Shown: positions 11,576 through 23,655 of the stretch, in pieces
Layout of the letters: every line of letters starts with the position of its first letter
Position numbering within the stretch: the first letter of the stretch is position 1
Assembly: GCA_030386875.1 (NCBI GenBank)
Contig: CM059562.1
Location: 67,020,201-67,084,200, forward strand
Direction of reading: 5' to 3'
Length of the DNA: 64,000 nt
Origin: Morinoia aosen
Lineage: Eukaryota; Arthropoda; Malacostraca; Amphipoda; Talitridae
Notes under the pieces: model-generated
The model's input: the letters and a program-made list of their open reading frames with translations, nothing else
The model's database searches: none
Told to the model about the DNA's origin: nothing
Program-made: the position numbers and the translations under genes

Positions 11576-12692
11576 CCGCCTGAGACGCTCATGTGTCTGT
11601 GTACGAATGCAGCACGCCGCAGGGCACATGCCCTCTACAAAGGACACTGAGCTATTCTCGAGCTATAAAGACGATGTGAAGTAGGCTCTCCAAGTCGAAA
11701 CTTTGGACATGGGACTGTTTGTATATGTCCTGCATCACAGCTCCCTGCACCATTGACCCTTCATGCAGAAGGAAGAAATGGCGTTCCGTGTCCAGTGCTC
11801 TGTACTGATGGCCTTCGTGTTCAGAGCGTATCTGATGTCAGAAACGGAGCGTTGAATTATGTTCTCTATTATTGCTTCTAGGCTGTTCTGGCTGGATTGG
11901 AAGGGAGATATTGTGAAAACTCGCCTAGTTGATTTTTTCTATGAAATTCACTCACGCAGGTGAATGTGTGGGCCGATGCCGAAGGAAAAACTGCTAATGC
12001 ACCAAGTTCCTCTAGTGCGATTAATCTGAAGAAGCCTGGACTGAATTCGAATGAAATTTGATTGCCTTTCTGCCTTGAACGAGATGCCAATTTGATATAC
12101 AAGCAGGAATACGGAAAAATGCATGCCGATCTACAAATCGTTTGATCGAACAAAATAGAATACCATTTTGTCCTGTTTAAGCATGTTAATGCCAATTTTT
12201 TATAAATATGCCCTTTGTCATTGCAAGGAGTAAATATGCGCCACTGAAACATAATTCGAGTGTAGTAGGAGGTTACAACGTTTGTTATGAGCACTACGTT
12301 TGGAGGAAAAAATATCGGTCTATTCTGAGTGCAAATAAGAAATTGTTAACATAAAATCGGTAAAAAATTTTACCTTGCATTTAACAATCAACTTAGACCA
12401 ATGGCAAGCCGTTAACATATCACACAAAAAACAACTCTTATGATAAAAAAACGCTCCTGAAAATCCAATCGAGGTTAGCAATGCAGTTTCCTCACTCACC
12501 GACTCATAACTGTCGGCTAAGAGCTCTGCCCGGGCGGCAGCGCTAGGTGTCAAATACAGATTTCGCAGACATCTGCGGGTAGCTCACACTCGTCTCACCT
12601 CGTCCTCGAGGACTCATCTGATTTCACGCGCAGGTTTCGGTTGCATCGGGGAAAAGCCGTCGCGATTTACGCCCCGCTCGTTTGTATCATTT
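11576..12692. other. Unassigned sequence with a GC-rich shoulder
   Basis: A GC-richer patch at 12480-12690 precedes the large minisatellite. On the minus strand it contains a good donor-like gag|gtgaga near 12590-12600 that closes a 23-codon open segment. No matching upstream acceptor or recognisable protein was found, so no exon is called. A 138-codon minus-strand frame at 11878-12294 shows no known motif. Confidence 0.45.
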
Positions 12693-14036
12693 TACGGTGT
12701 GGCTGGTGGAGTGACGGTGTGGCTGGTGGAGTGACGGTGTGGCTGGTGGAGTGACGGTGTGGCTGGTGGAGTGATGGTGTGGCTGGTGGAGTGATGGTGT
12801 GGCTGGTGGAGTGACGGTGTAGCTGGTGGAGTGACGGTGTGGCTGGTGGAGTGACGGTGTAGCTGGTGGAGTGACGGTGTGGCTGGTGGAGTGATGGTGT
12901 GGCTGGTGGAGTGATGGTGTGGCTGGTGGAGTGACGGTGTGGCTGGTGGAGTTACGGTGTGGCTGGTCGAGTGACGGTGTGGCTGGTGGAGTGACGGTGT
13001 GGCTGGTCGAGTGACGGTGTGGCTGGTGGAGTGATGGTGTGGCTGGTGGAGTGACGGTGTGGCTGGTGGAGTGACGGTGTGGCTGGTAGAGTGACGGTGT
13101 GGCTGGTCGAGTGATGGTGTGGCTGGTGGAGTGATGGTGTGGCTGGTGGAGTGACGGTGTGGCTGGTGGAGTGACGGTGTGGCTGGTCGAGTGACGGTGT
13201 GGCTGGTGGAGTGATGGTGTGGCTGGTGGAGTGACGGTGTGGCTGGTGGAGTGACGGTGTGGCTGGTAGAGTGACGGTGTGGCTGGTGGAGAGACGGTGT
13301 GGCTGGTGGAGTGACGGTGTGGCTGGTGGAGAGACGGTGTGGCTGGTAGAGTGACGGTGTGGCTGGTGGAGTGACGGTGTGGCTGGTGGAGTGACGGTGT
13401 GGCTGGTGGAGTGACGGTGTGGCTGGTAGAGTGACGGTGTGGCTGGTAGAGTGACGGTGTGGCTGGTGGAGTGACGGTGTGGCTGGTAGAGTGACGGTGT
13501 GGCTGGTGGAGAGACGGTGTGGCTGGTGGAGTGACGGTGTGGCTGGTGGAGAGACGGTGTGGCTGGTAGAGTGACGGTGTGGCTGGTGGAGTGACGGTGT
13601 GGCTGGTGGAGTGACGGTGTGGCTGGTGGAGTGACGGTGTGGCTGGTAGAGTGACGGTGTGGCTGGTGGAGTGACGGTGTGGCTGGTGGAGTGATGGTGT
13701 GGCTGGTGGAGTGACGGTGTGGCTGGTGGAGTGACGGTGTGGCTGGTCGAGTGATGGTGTGGCTGGTGGAGTGATGGTGTGGCTGGTGGAGTGACGGTGT
13801 GGCTGGTAGAGTGACGATGTGGCTGGTGGAGTGACGGTGTGGCTGGTGGAGTGACGGTGTGGCTGGTAGAGTGACGGTGGGGCTGGTGGAGTGACGGTGT
13901 GGCTGGTGGAGTGACGGTTGTGCTGGTAGAGTGACAGTGGGGCTGGTGGAGTGACGGTGGGGCTGGTGGAGTGACGGTGGGGCTGGTGGAGTGACGGTGT
14001 GGCTGGTGGAGTGATGGTGTGGCTGGTGGAGTGATC
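12693..14036. repeat. 20-bp minisatellite, about 67 copies
   Basis: The unit is ggctggtggagtgacggtgt, repeated head to tail with very few indels. Variants fall at a few fixed positions (ggtgga/ggtaga/ggtcga, gtgacg/gtgatg, gtgacg/gagacg). The right end is more diverged. Because 20 is not a multiple of three, three units form a 60-base supercodon. On the minus strand the unit has no stop in any phase, which alone produces 455- and 373-codon frames rich in Ser, Thr, Pro and His. They have no other coding evidence and are not called as genes. Runs of variant units are themselves duplicated at 220-base and 180-base offsets. Confidence 0.97.
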
Positions 14037-15377
14037 GTGAACGCTCTGAATCAATGTAAAATGATTCCAACACCGCTCTTGAGTTATATTTGATGAATGA
14101 GAAGGTACGCTATTGTAGTAAGGAGTGAACAGCTTCTTGTGAAATGCTTTTTAGCCTCCTTACTTTAGCCGCCTGCGCTCCGAGGTCTGCTTCTCAGAAG
14201 AGATAAGTTTGTCATGCTCGTCAATTTTCTAATCGCTCAACGTCATTTTAATATATACACTGCTTTAGCGGAAATTTCATAGGACTAGGTCAGTAGAGCG
14301 ATTTGTTCCGTCTTATTAAGCATATTAAATCTTACAGGCTGATTATGGTTAATCAAACGATTGGAATCTACTTTAGTTAATTTTTTAGCATTTGTTAACT
14401 TGTGCATGAGCGTGTGTTATTCTCGGAATACAATGAATAACAGTGCTGATAAATTGCTTCATGATACATATAGAGCACAATCGGGAGGGACGCTGTGTGC
14501 AGGGGCCTTAGTAGTGAGGCAGCTTCTTGTTTAGTCTCGGTCCTTAAATGAGCTCTCTCTTACTACTGTGTGAACTTTCCCACACGTAGAGAATATTAAT
14601 TAAAACGGTTCCTTTCCTAGACTGCTCAACTAATATGCCTAATTGATATATATATACATAAATAACTAATATATGTAAGCGTTGAAAGCCAAAAGTCATT
14701 GGACACTCCTTGACTTTTCCTAGTCGTAGGCGTCATTTATTTGTTCATATTTTTTCGTTCAATCAGGATTATTTAATATGTTCACTGAAATGGATTGGGA
14801 ACGTGTGAGTTTCTTTATACCGCACGAGTGAGAATAAATCATCCAATTCGAAGTTGCTACAAGCGCTAAAATTTTCGGTTTATGTAGGTTCTACGAGTGT
14901 GTTATCGTCAAAATCGTCTTCGAAATGGTCGCCCTCACCCTCAATAGATTATGAAGCCGTTAGAGTAACTGTGATACAAAATTCAATGATCAATGCAAAA
15001 GTGAGCCAGATTAATGAATGTGAGTGAAGAAAATCATGAGCAACATCGTCAAAAACCACTCGAATTTTCCACTTTTTAAGGTGCGAGAATGTCAGTAACT
15101 CACAAGCCTCCTAAAGGAAAAACGACTTATTAAGGCGAAATCCTTATGAATAATTTCAAGGAGGATACGCCCAGAGATGACACTGTGTTTTCAGGTGAGG
15201 AGCTTAGCTCTGTTAAGAAGGCGAAGTTCAACTGCCAGACGACGCACTCCTGGGAAAGTTTGTCCCACGCTTCTCAGAGACGGGCTGCAGTGTTGTGTCA
15301 TGTTGGGCGCGCGAGAGTTTAGGGTGCGCTGTACTGCAATCTTATCTCAATGGCAAATATCTTCAAATCACCAATTC
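14037..15377. other. AT-rich sequence, nothing recognised
   Basis: There is a short (ta)n run near 14648. No gene or RNA signal was seen. Confidence 0.6.
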
Positions 15378-15455
15378 AAGCCAAACCAAATCAACTATCT
15401 AAGTATTTCAAACCAAATTAACTAACCAAATAATTAAAACCAAATCAACTAACGT
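15378..15455. repeat. 27-bp tandem repeat, 3 copies
   Basis: The word aaaccaaatcaact or aaaccaaattaact starts at 15383, 15410 and 15437, so two successive spacings are exactly 27 bases. The region is A/C-rich with few G. It is non-coding in appearance. Confidence 0.85.
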
Positions 15456-17354
15456 TAATGATCATCATAACTCATGATTAAACGTGTTTGATTGTAGTCT
15501 TTTTTACGTCTGCTGGAAAACTGAAAAAAATTGATAGCTTAGAATTTCTTTTATTTGGCTAGATACCCTCCAGTATTTTTTGGAGTGAACTCATTGATAG
15601 TCTCTATAACAAATTACGTGCATTTTACCATTAGTGCTGAACGCCACTTAATTCTCTTCCATTGAAAAAACATCGTTTAAACGGTCATGAATTATTAAAA
15701 CTTCACATCAAATACTTGAAAAATTCATTATTAATTGCAAAAACCTAAAGTAGCTCCGTTTTCAATTCGTGTAGTTACGGATGCCTAACAAAGTAACTGA
15801 ATTCCATTTTTGTTATGAGACCGTCTCAAAGAAGAAGCATCATTATAGTTCGATGTACTTTTTATTCCAGAGCTTTTCCAAATTTTTGTTAGTTGTGGAG
15901 CCCTTAAAAGGACAATGAGTTTCATTAAAATTAGGAGCTTGGGACGCCCTGTTATTCATCATTATTATCCTCATCGTCCTCTACGCTTCTGTCTTCATCG
16001 AACTCGAAGGTTGCCTCTGCTTTCCAATTTGGATACCAATTATCCGTCCATTGGCGAATGTTAAATCCGGTTTTTTAAATACTTTATAAGAGTTTAGTAC
16101 CTACCTTTGCTTGCTACCTTACCTCCAAGATAGAGATACTGCGCCTTACGAGCCAGAGATATTGTAAAGCGGCTTAACGATGTTGATATCTCCCCTTCAG
16201 ATGTACAGTAAACGTGTATATCATTCACGCATGAATGGCGCTCGTGGAAGGAAGAAACAGCACACCTTTCAAAGACTAAAGCAAACATTTATTTGATAAA
16301 TTAGGGTTTCCACACATGACGTACCTCATTTTTAAACAGAAGCATTTGCATCATTCAGAAGGAAAATTAAAAATGCCTCTCACTCATATCTTTTACTAAC
16401 CGAAATTCCCCGAAAACCGTGGCCTGAAGAATTGTCCTTTATTCACAAGGAGATGTTAGATCGCACACTCCAGCCTTCTGCTACGTGTGACTGCTGGTCA
16501 CTGCTGATCCAATGTTGTGAAGCCCAGCGTCCGTGAATGTGTCATGAAGCAAACCATGTGGAACCTATGCTTAAGCCTATTTTTTTCCCCTTGAAAAGTG
16601 TATTTTACAACGCATTTAACTGTGAAATTCAGTGTAACGACAGTAATGTACAGAAGTAACAATTGCGACAATAGTACCAGAAGCATTCGGAGTGTTGACA
16701 AATGTGGTAACTCTGCAAATACATAAAACACAAAGAATTTGGCGTTGTGTAACCTGAACCATGAATGTCTTTGAAGACTATACTCGCTTCACTACAATTT
16801 CTTGCATCCCAGTAAAAAAATACAACTTCTTTTAAAATATTCAACTCTTTTTGACGAAAAACATTTCAATGGACATTTCAATTTCACCTCCGTCATGACT
16901 TTCATGAGCTCAACTCCAGCATGGAAGTTGCGCAAGACCCACGCGTAAAGTATCATTTCATTGAGCCGTGCATGTTAAAGTGGTTCGATTAAATTGAAGG
17001 GACGTAAGCGAAAACCATGTTTCAGACGGCCTGTCCAAGAGCCCCACGAAAGCGATCATGGTCGTGTCAGGAAAAGACTCCGTGACTGGTCCATTTGATC
17101 AGGAATGTCACACCCAAGGAACTATTGAAACTGTAGTGGGATTTTTATCCCTTATCAAGGAGAGCAACCATGTAAAATGTATTGAAGCTTCTCGGGAACG
17201 AACATCAAGTTCAATTTTTATCAGATTTTACGCGCATTTTCCGCTCGTAAAGATCTCGTCGTGATTTTTTGTTTGTCGTCGAGCTGCTCGCAAGTGTCGC
17301 TCATTTAGCAGTAAAGTTGCTCGCCGCGGTGGCCGGCCCTCCTGTCCTGCGCAG
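15456..17354. other. AT-rich sequence, nothing recognised
   Basis: Short open frames on both strands show no known motifs. A GC-rich patch starts at about 17270 and leads into the possible terminal exon described next. Confidence 0.5.
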
Positions 17355-17452
17355 CTTGTCCAGCCACCAAGAAAGGAGGGAAATCACGTTACAGTTATTT
17401 CGCCGCTCCAGCAGTGGATGTTTTTAACCTCGACGAAATTGAAGGCTTCTGA
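17355..17452 (+). CDS. Possible terminal exon, unknown protein
   Basis: A strong acceptor-like stretch (ccctcctgtcctgcgcag, all but four bases pyrimidine) is followed by two bases and 31 open codons ending in TGA. The predicted C-terminus contains RYSYFAAPAVDVFNLDEIEG. G+C at third positions is not raised, and no upstream exon or polyadenylation signal could be tied to it. It is listed because the acceptor and the protein-like tail coincide; chance remains likely. Confidence 0.15.
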
Positions 17453-18542
17453 GGACCACCGGGGACCAACTGGGAACGCGATAAGCATGCCATTATCGAA
17501 GAAGGCTGCACTTACTATATAGAATGGGCCTTATATGAAGTGAAATATTTTGACAGGCAACTCTTGTAAAAGTGAGAGTGGGCAGCAGCTCTTCTTGTTA
17601 GGAGTTGATCATTTTTGCAACGGTATAGTTTACGGGGCTCTTAAAAGCGAACCCTGAATTTCTAAGACTAATCTAATATCGCTTCTTCAATAATTAATTT
17701 GATGATTCGATTTTTAGCATACCAAATGATTTTTTCCACGCCACATGCATGAAAAATTATAACGATGACCCTCAAAATTCTGGATACGATGAAGCGATGA
17801 GACCTTGCGATAGCAAATCCCATTATTTAGTTTCGCCGAGCTGATATATTACCACCAAGTATTTGATTCAACAGCTGCTGGTTACGCTGGCCATGATCAT
17901 CGATTTATCTTGCGCTTTTCAGCTAAGGAAGCAAAAGCACCTGTAAAGAAAATTATAAAATTCGTAAGTTTAGACAATTCTAATGTAGTTTTTGAACATC
18001 TCTGCGAAATCGTAAATGAACTGGTCAGAAAAGAACGGGATAAGCGTGTTTGTTACAGTCTTGCTCTGGTCAGTCAGCTGGGGGTCCACGATGATACAAC
18101 GTGTGGAATAAGCTTTACAATTATGAATAATACGCAAGCATTAGGCATTGCCTATTTTCCTCTAATTTATTGCATTAAAAAATAATTTTGGACCCCTTGA
18201 AAAGTGAATGCAGTATATTTCGTTTTTACCCTGCGAATGTTTAGTATTTCTAATGCATGAAATAAGAAATTATGATGCAAGTAGTTACCGAAAGAGTAAA
18301 ATGTTCACAAAATTGTAGAAGAGCTGTAGTCACTGAATAGAAGAATATCTAGTACTCGATAGCTTATTGAATGGACTACCAAAATAATAATTCATGACAG
18401 CTGAATTTGAAATTCGAAACTCAAAGAGAAACTAATTATAAATTAATCCAGACCCGATGATTTTTAGAAAATCACTACCGAACCAAACTTGAAAAAACGT
18501 TGTTAATATTAGCTTTTCTAAAGCAAATAAATCACCTGATGA
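17453..18542. other. Unassigned sequence
   Basis: A 91-codon plus-strand frame at 17910-18185 (hydrophilic N-terminal half, hydrophobic C-terminal end) has no recognisable family. Nothing else was seen. Confidence 0.45.
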
Positions 18543-18668
18543 GGCTCATGACAAACATTTCTCATACTGCTCTTGTCAAATGTTTTTCATGCATCTCATG
18601 CCAAACATTTCTCATGTTGCCAAAAATTTGTCATGCTGCCAAACATTTCTCACGCGGCTCATGCCAAG
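18543..18668. repeat. Degenerate repeat of about 20-24 bp
   Basis: Variants of ctcatgccaaacatttctca occur about five times with irregular spacing. The array is partly frayed and carries no coding signal. Confidence 0.75.
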
Positions 18669-18727
18669 GCAGTCAAATATCGACCACTGGGTGTCAGGTG
18701 ATCACTCACGTTTGAGGCACACAAGTT

Positions 18728-19126
18728 TCAGCAAGAGTGTCCCCAGGACCAGAAGTGTAGGTGCGAGCTGTGCTCTGGACGGCCCGCAGTCGCCGTGAAT
18801 GCGTCACTACGAGGAGGAAAGAAGCCGCAGTTGTGGTGGCCCGAGCGGGTCAGGTCCCAACCTCTCTTATCAGCTCGCCATTCCTCCTCAAATGTTGCGC
18901 GATATTTTAGTCCCGTACAAGGCTTTCTATCGTCACTAATCGTGACATAGAAAGTTACTTCGATTCTCCCAGTAGATGTTTTCGTAGCAGCTTGCATATG
19001 GAGCTCCATAAAGTTTGAGTGCGAACACGAGAATGGCATGAGTAGAGATTTGGTGTGATCGTCTCGCAGCTTCCGACTCCACAATTTCTCTTTGGCTTCT
19101 TGCAAGTTGTCGAATACTCCTATCAC
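18728..19126 (-). CDS. Candidate coding ORF, unknown protein
   Basis: This 132-codon frame ends in TGA and lies outside any repeat. About 54% of its third codon positions are G or C, against an AT-rich surrounding. Its amino-acid mix is protein-like, with few low-complexity runs; for example TGRIEVTFYVTISDD in the middle and a His/Cys/Trp-rich end. The first ATG is used, but no promoter or splice site supports it. The other strand offers a competing call: a 39-codon Cys-rich segment at 18732-18848 behind a tttcag acceptor. At most one of the two is likely to be real. No family is recognised. Confidence 0.2.
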   Translation of the reverse strand: MIGVFDNLQEAKEKLWSRKLRDDHTKSLLMPFSCSHSNFMELHMQAATKTSTGRIEVTFYVTISDDRKPCTGLKYRATFEEEWRADKRGWDLTRSGHHNCGFFPPRSDAFTATAGRPEHSSHLHFWSWGHSC

Positions 19127-20248
19127 AGAATTTTCTATGAATTTCTCAAAAAAAATTTAAAAACATTATTAATGAAAATAGATGTAGAAAGCAGTAACCA
19201 TTCTTTTTATAATTATCTCTACCCCGACGCTCAAACTTACCAAGGAAACATCTTTCTTTTCTTCTTGAGAGATCCACCATTACAATCTAGTTGTAGCAAT
19301 GTTTGTCTCAACTTGTTAACCTAAGGGGAAAGAGTGAACGAGGAGTGTTTGATAAGCAATTACAAACTCACTAAGTCGAAGAGTTTCCTCCTTCAACGAT
19401 CCTAGCCGTCTTCTCCGTTTGCTATAATCACTAGAAAGCTGCGTCATTTTGAAAATACCACAGGAACCTAATTGTCATCGAACCTAAGTCTTCCTTGTCC
19501 TAAAGGTGATGCCCAAACCCTCACGTCACAGAATAGACAATGCAGTCAGTTAGTGCAGCGATCGTAATCATTGAACACGAAGGCACTATATTCATTCATA
19601 TTGCTAGAAAGCAAATGTTGTACTTTAAGTATTTGAGAAGATATTTAGCTCGCTAGTTTATTTCTAATAATCTTCATATTTACGGACTCATGCATTTTTT
19701 TATCGTTTAGAAACGAGCAAAAAATTTTATGAGAAGCGGAATTTATATTGATGGGACTGAGCCATCCTCATATCAGGTTCCTTTCATCAAAAGCTGGTTT
19801 TAATTTTCATCACAATAATTCTACCAACATAATACTCAAGGCGCACCTGTTCGTCTTTGAAATCTTTTATTTAAGGGATCCGGAACTCTGATATAAAAAC
19901 ACAGTGCATCAGGAGAGGTTGGCTTAAATGTTTTTCAACGATAAGAGAGTTATGCTTTTTTCCTCTCTTCACAATAATGAATCCTGAAACGCGTCGCCCC
20001 TCGTAGAATTCTGTCATAAAACCCGATAATGCGATCAATTGGACATTTTTTCTCACCGCCAACGCCGCCGGCCATGGCAATGCATGCACTGATTGACGGT
20101 AGTTTGTCCTGATCACGGCTGCGGTTTTCAGGATATACATGTACAGTTGAATGAATTCCAATGGCCGTATAGCGATAATCTTTTGAATACATATATATAT
20201 ATCAATAATACTCTTTACAGCCTTTACTTCCTGATAATACTTTTTTCT
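19127..20248. other. Unassigned sequence
   Basis: Short open frames without motifs only. There is a (ta)n run at about 20190-20200. Confidence 0.5.
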
Positions 20249-20335
20249 GAAAGCTCAGAGACAAAAATATACACGTACTCAGTACATACACTACAGTACA
20301 TATACACGTACTCAGAAAGCTCAGTACACGTCTGG
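20249..20335. repeat. 33-bp degenerate repeat
   Basis: The word atacacgtactcag occurs at 20269 and 20302 (33 apart), and gaaagctcag occurs at 20249 and 20315 (66 apart). This is consistent with a diverged 33-base tandem unit. Confidence 0.7.
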
Positions 20336-23269
20336 CAAGAGATATTCAAACCTTTCCAATGAGATGCTAGCACTGCGATTATGGCAAAAGTGCACCTATT
20401 CAAGTCCACAATTCGTTTTAACTTACACCAGTTTCTTATTAACTATTATCACTATTCATATTAACTACTATTACAACTATTAACCCCAAGAAAGGATTTA
20501 AATGAGAAAATTTATTTTTGTGCTCATCAAACACCGCTGATAATTCATTAGTTATTATTGAAATGCAATTTGAATTGATATCAGATTTTCTTTCCCATTT
20601 TTTTCACGTATTCGTCTTGTAGTTCTGTCGTCATTTGCGGTAAACTTGAAGTGCAAGCTTGTGGATTTGAATTTTAATTATATGAACTGATGCGAAATAT
20701 TTTGTGTCGTATGACACTATTATTAATATTATTATGATGATATTTTCACGAATAATTTCCAAAACCACTTTCGAAAAATTAAAATTAAAATAAATTAGCA
20801 ACGACTAGTTAATCTCTGATCCAATTCATTCCATCCATGTATTGACGATGCTCATTCATTTCTTGCATGCTAATACTTGTGAGCTCAAAAATACTAAAAT
20901 GCAATAGTATCAAATAAAAAATTACATGCTTCTACCTACTCATAATAATAATTCAAGCAAATAAACTAATTTTACTTAAGTTATGCACAGTTTTACGTAT
21001 ATTTTAAAGTCATATTATCCCCAGGGTTGTCTTGCGTAGCTTTGAAACTTACAAGGAGAATATTACCATTATTTCTCGCGAGATTGAGCGAGCGCATTGT
21101 CTCGAAAGCCCGGCAATTTGCACCTAGAGACAACATGAGCTCCAGAACCTGCCATAAACTTAACGTGGCGTTGCAGACGTCGTGCTCCAGAATGTCTCGC
21201 GTCCGGAGGTCTCCTCCTCCTCCACCTCTGGCTGCTGTAGCAACTTCTTTAGAGTTGAGAGATGCATATGTGTATTGCTTGAGCTTTTGTTACCATGATG
21301 TGAGAGTAGTTTGAGTCCTCAAAAGCCCGTTACAATGCAGTCTTTTGAAGAAGATATGTACGTTTTTTCGGTGAGTAATGTTTTTCGATGAGTTTACAAT
21401 TCGTTCCTCATGATTTTGGACTCAGACTCGGCGTACGAGTTGCATTTCTCCCCTCCCCGCGCGCTGCTCCGCTGCAGAGGAACCACCGAGAAGTTCGCGT
21501 GAACCCTTCGACACCAAAACGAATTTAATGGAGCAAATGGGCCAAATTGAAGTGCCCTCGTAACGGCATCACAGAATTTTACGGGTTCTTTCTTAATTCA
21601 ACGGACATGATTTCAATTACCGCAGTTTTGATCTAATGATCTGGAGCCCTTTTATAATTGAGCTCTGGAATTATAGAGCCTCTGTGGAGTCGGTGTGCCT
21701 CACAATGACGTCCAGTTTTTGTTCTACGTCTTTTTGACGCGCCGATCATGAAACTTGGCGAAAACTTGCACGCCTTCTCCCCCCTAAATTAGTTAAATGT
21801 GTTCCACATGGCAAGCTTTGCCAAGAAAGAAAGTCTTTTGTTTTCGCTGGTTGCCGTCAGCTCTGCGCCGCTGTGAGTTACTGGAGTGAGGGCATGTGTC
21901 CGCCCATGCTCAGCTCTGCCAGAACAGCTTCATTACTTTCTGTATTTTCCTGAGGAAAAACTCGTTTCAGGCATGATGCGCGATGAGCTTGAGGAAATAA
22001 TTCACGAACTCGTAATGACGCAAGAGATGAGAAACATAACCGTGGAAATATTTGTGAACTCTCATCGCCGGATCAATTTCTTATTATGAAACAAAAAGAG
22101 TGAAAATGGGGGTGTACGTTGTGACTGTTGAGAGTTTCCTAAAAATCTTCGATGGTATCTGTGGCAGTGGTAATCTGAAAATATTCCTTTGCTTTTTCCG
22201 GAAGTTTTATAAAAGGATACCTCCTGTTTTGTGAAGAAACTTCTCAGATTTATGTATCACCTTATTTACAAAGCTTTCAATTTAAGTTTGCCCCATAATC
22301 GTCTGTGGTGTTCATGTTATAATCTCCAAGATATCAGGTGTAAATTATAACATTTTGAGAAGTGAACCTTAGCTTTTTCAACTTTTCAATATTTACTTCA
22401 GATGAAATTAATTGAACACATTCGTTCCTCTGAATCCAATTCACAGCTCAAGTTTTTGTAAAAGAACATTATTTGTTAATTTTGAGACAGATTCTTTCGC
22501 TGAGGAAATAAATAAAAAATCAAGAGCTTTTCTGGACAAATGACCATACACTTTTGGGAAGAGGCCAGATAAGCTAAGATATTGAGCATTGCGCCAGTAC
22601 CTGAAGTGTCCGCACTTGTCACGTGGCATTTAATTTTCTTGCTGTCATCTCAATGACAAGCAAAAGAGCGAGATTTTAACTGATGCCGATCAAAAGCCAA
22701 CAAATTTAGTGAATGAATTTAGCAAGACTTCAAGTGGATAGTAATATTTTACAGATTTGAAACCCTTGATTTCACTTTATTCAGTAAGTTTCTGAATAAT
22801 TTAAGAATTCATATTCGAGTTCATGAAATTTTTTTTTGCAACCCATCAGATATCAATTGCTTAAAATTAACAACAAAACGAAGATCCAGAACTAATTTAA
22901 CATGTTTCGATGTCCCGTCCATTCTCAAGAACATTTTTCAGAGCTCTGTTGTATGGAGAGTAACTTAATGATTATTTCACGTCCGCAACAAAATTCACAC
23001 CGTGTGTTCTACAAAAAATTTCTATTGTCTCCGTACATCCATCAAGTTGACTAAAACTAAAAGATCGCACTCATCCCTGAATGAGGAAGCTAGCATTTCT
23101 GTATGCCTTTATCATCCGATAGCCACACATTTTCCAGCGAAAAAGCGAGTAATAAAACCATCTTATTAATTTCTATCACGAAATCACACAGAAACAAAGA
23201 CATCTCCGACAGAAAGCGCTCGCTTAGCTCACGACAAGACGCGTCTGCGCAGTCGCACAATGTCACTCG
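20336..23269. other. Unassigned sequence with one GC-rich patch
   Basis: A GC-rich patch at 21030-21260 contains an ATG at 21134 followed by 59 open codons with raised third-position G+C and a run of six prolines. No splice donor or family could be recognised, so it is not called as a gene. A second GC-rich patch lies at 21430-21500. The rest is AT-rich. Confidence 0.45.
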
Positions 23270-23655
23270 TGAACTTGAAGTGTCAGCCCTCATAAAGAGC
23301 TGTAGAACACAGCATCACTGAACGTGAAGGCCAGAACGGTTCTTGTAGACAAGTGGATCAGCCCGCAAGTAGCGCTGTGCAACACAGAATCATTGAACAT
23401 CGAACTTACAGCGGCTATTGTAGACAAGCGTCAGCCCGCATGTAAGGTAGTGAAGCACAGCATCACTGAACATCAAGGCCAGAACGGCTCTTTTAGACGA
23501 GTGTCAGCCCGCATTTTACGCTGTCGAACAAGCTTGAGACTGCACGCCAGCTCACTGACCAACATAGCAGCACTGACCACCGAACACAGAACGGCACTTG
23601 AAAACAAGTGTCAGCCCGCATGTAGCGCAGTGCAAAGGTGCATCGTGCAGGTGAC
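23270..23655. repeat. About 74-bp diverged tandem repeat, 4-5 copies
   Basis: The word gtgtcagcccgca or a close variant is found with cagccc at 23284, 23359, 23432, 23505 and 23612. Spacings are 75, 73, 73 and 107, the last one stretched by an insertion. Shared companion words are cagcatcactgaacat, gccagaacggct and tgtagacaag. The open frames across it on both strands (73-123 codons) are products of the repeat. Confidence 0.9.

Noticed and set aside
12320..12690. Minus-strand exon ending at gag|gtgaga near 12600
   Set aside because: The donor is good, but the open part is only about 23 codons and no acceptor could be paired with it.
12687..14054. A 455-codon minus-strand protein
   Set aside because: The frame exists because the 20-bp unit has no stop on that strand. 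The peptide is the same motif read in all three phases, with no start context, splice site or non-repeat sequence.
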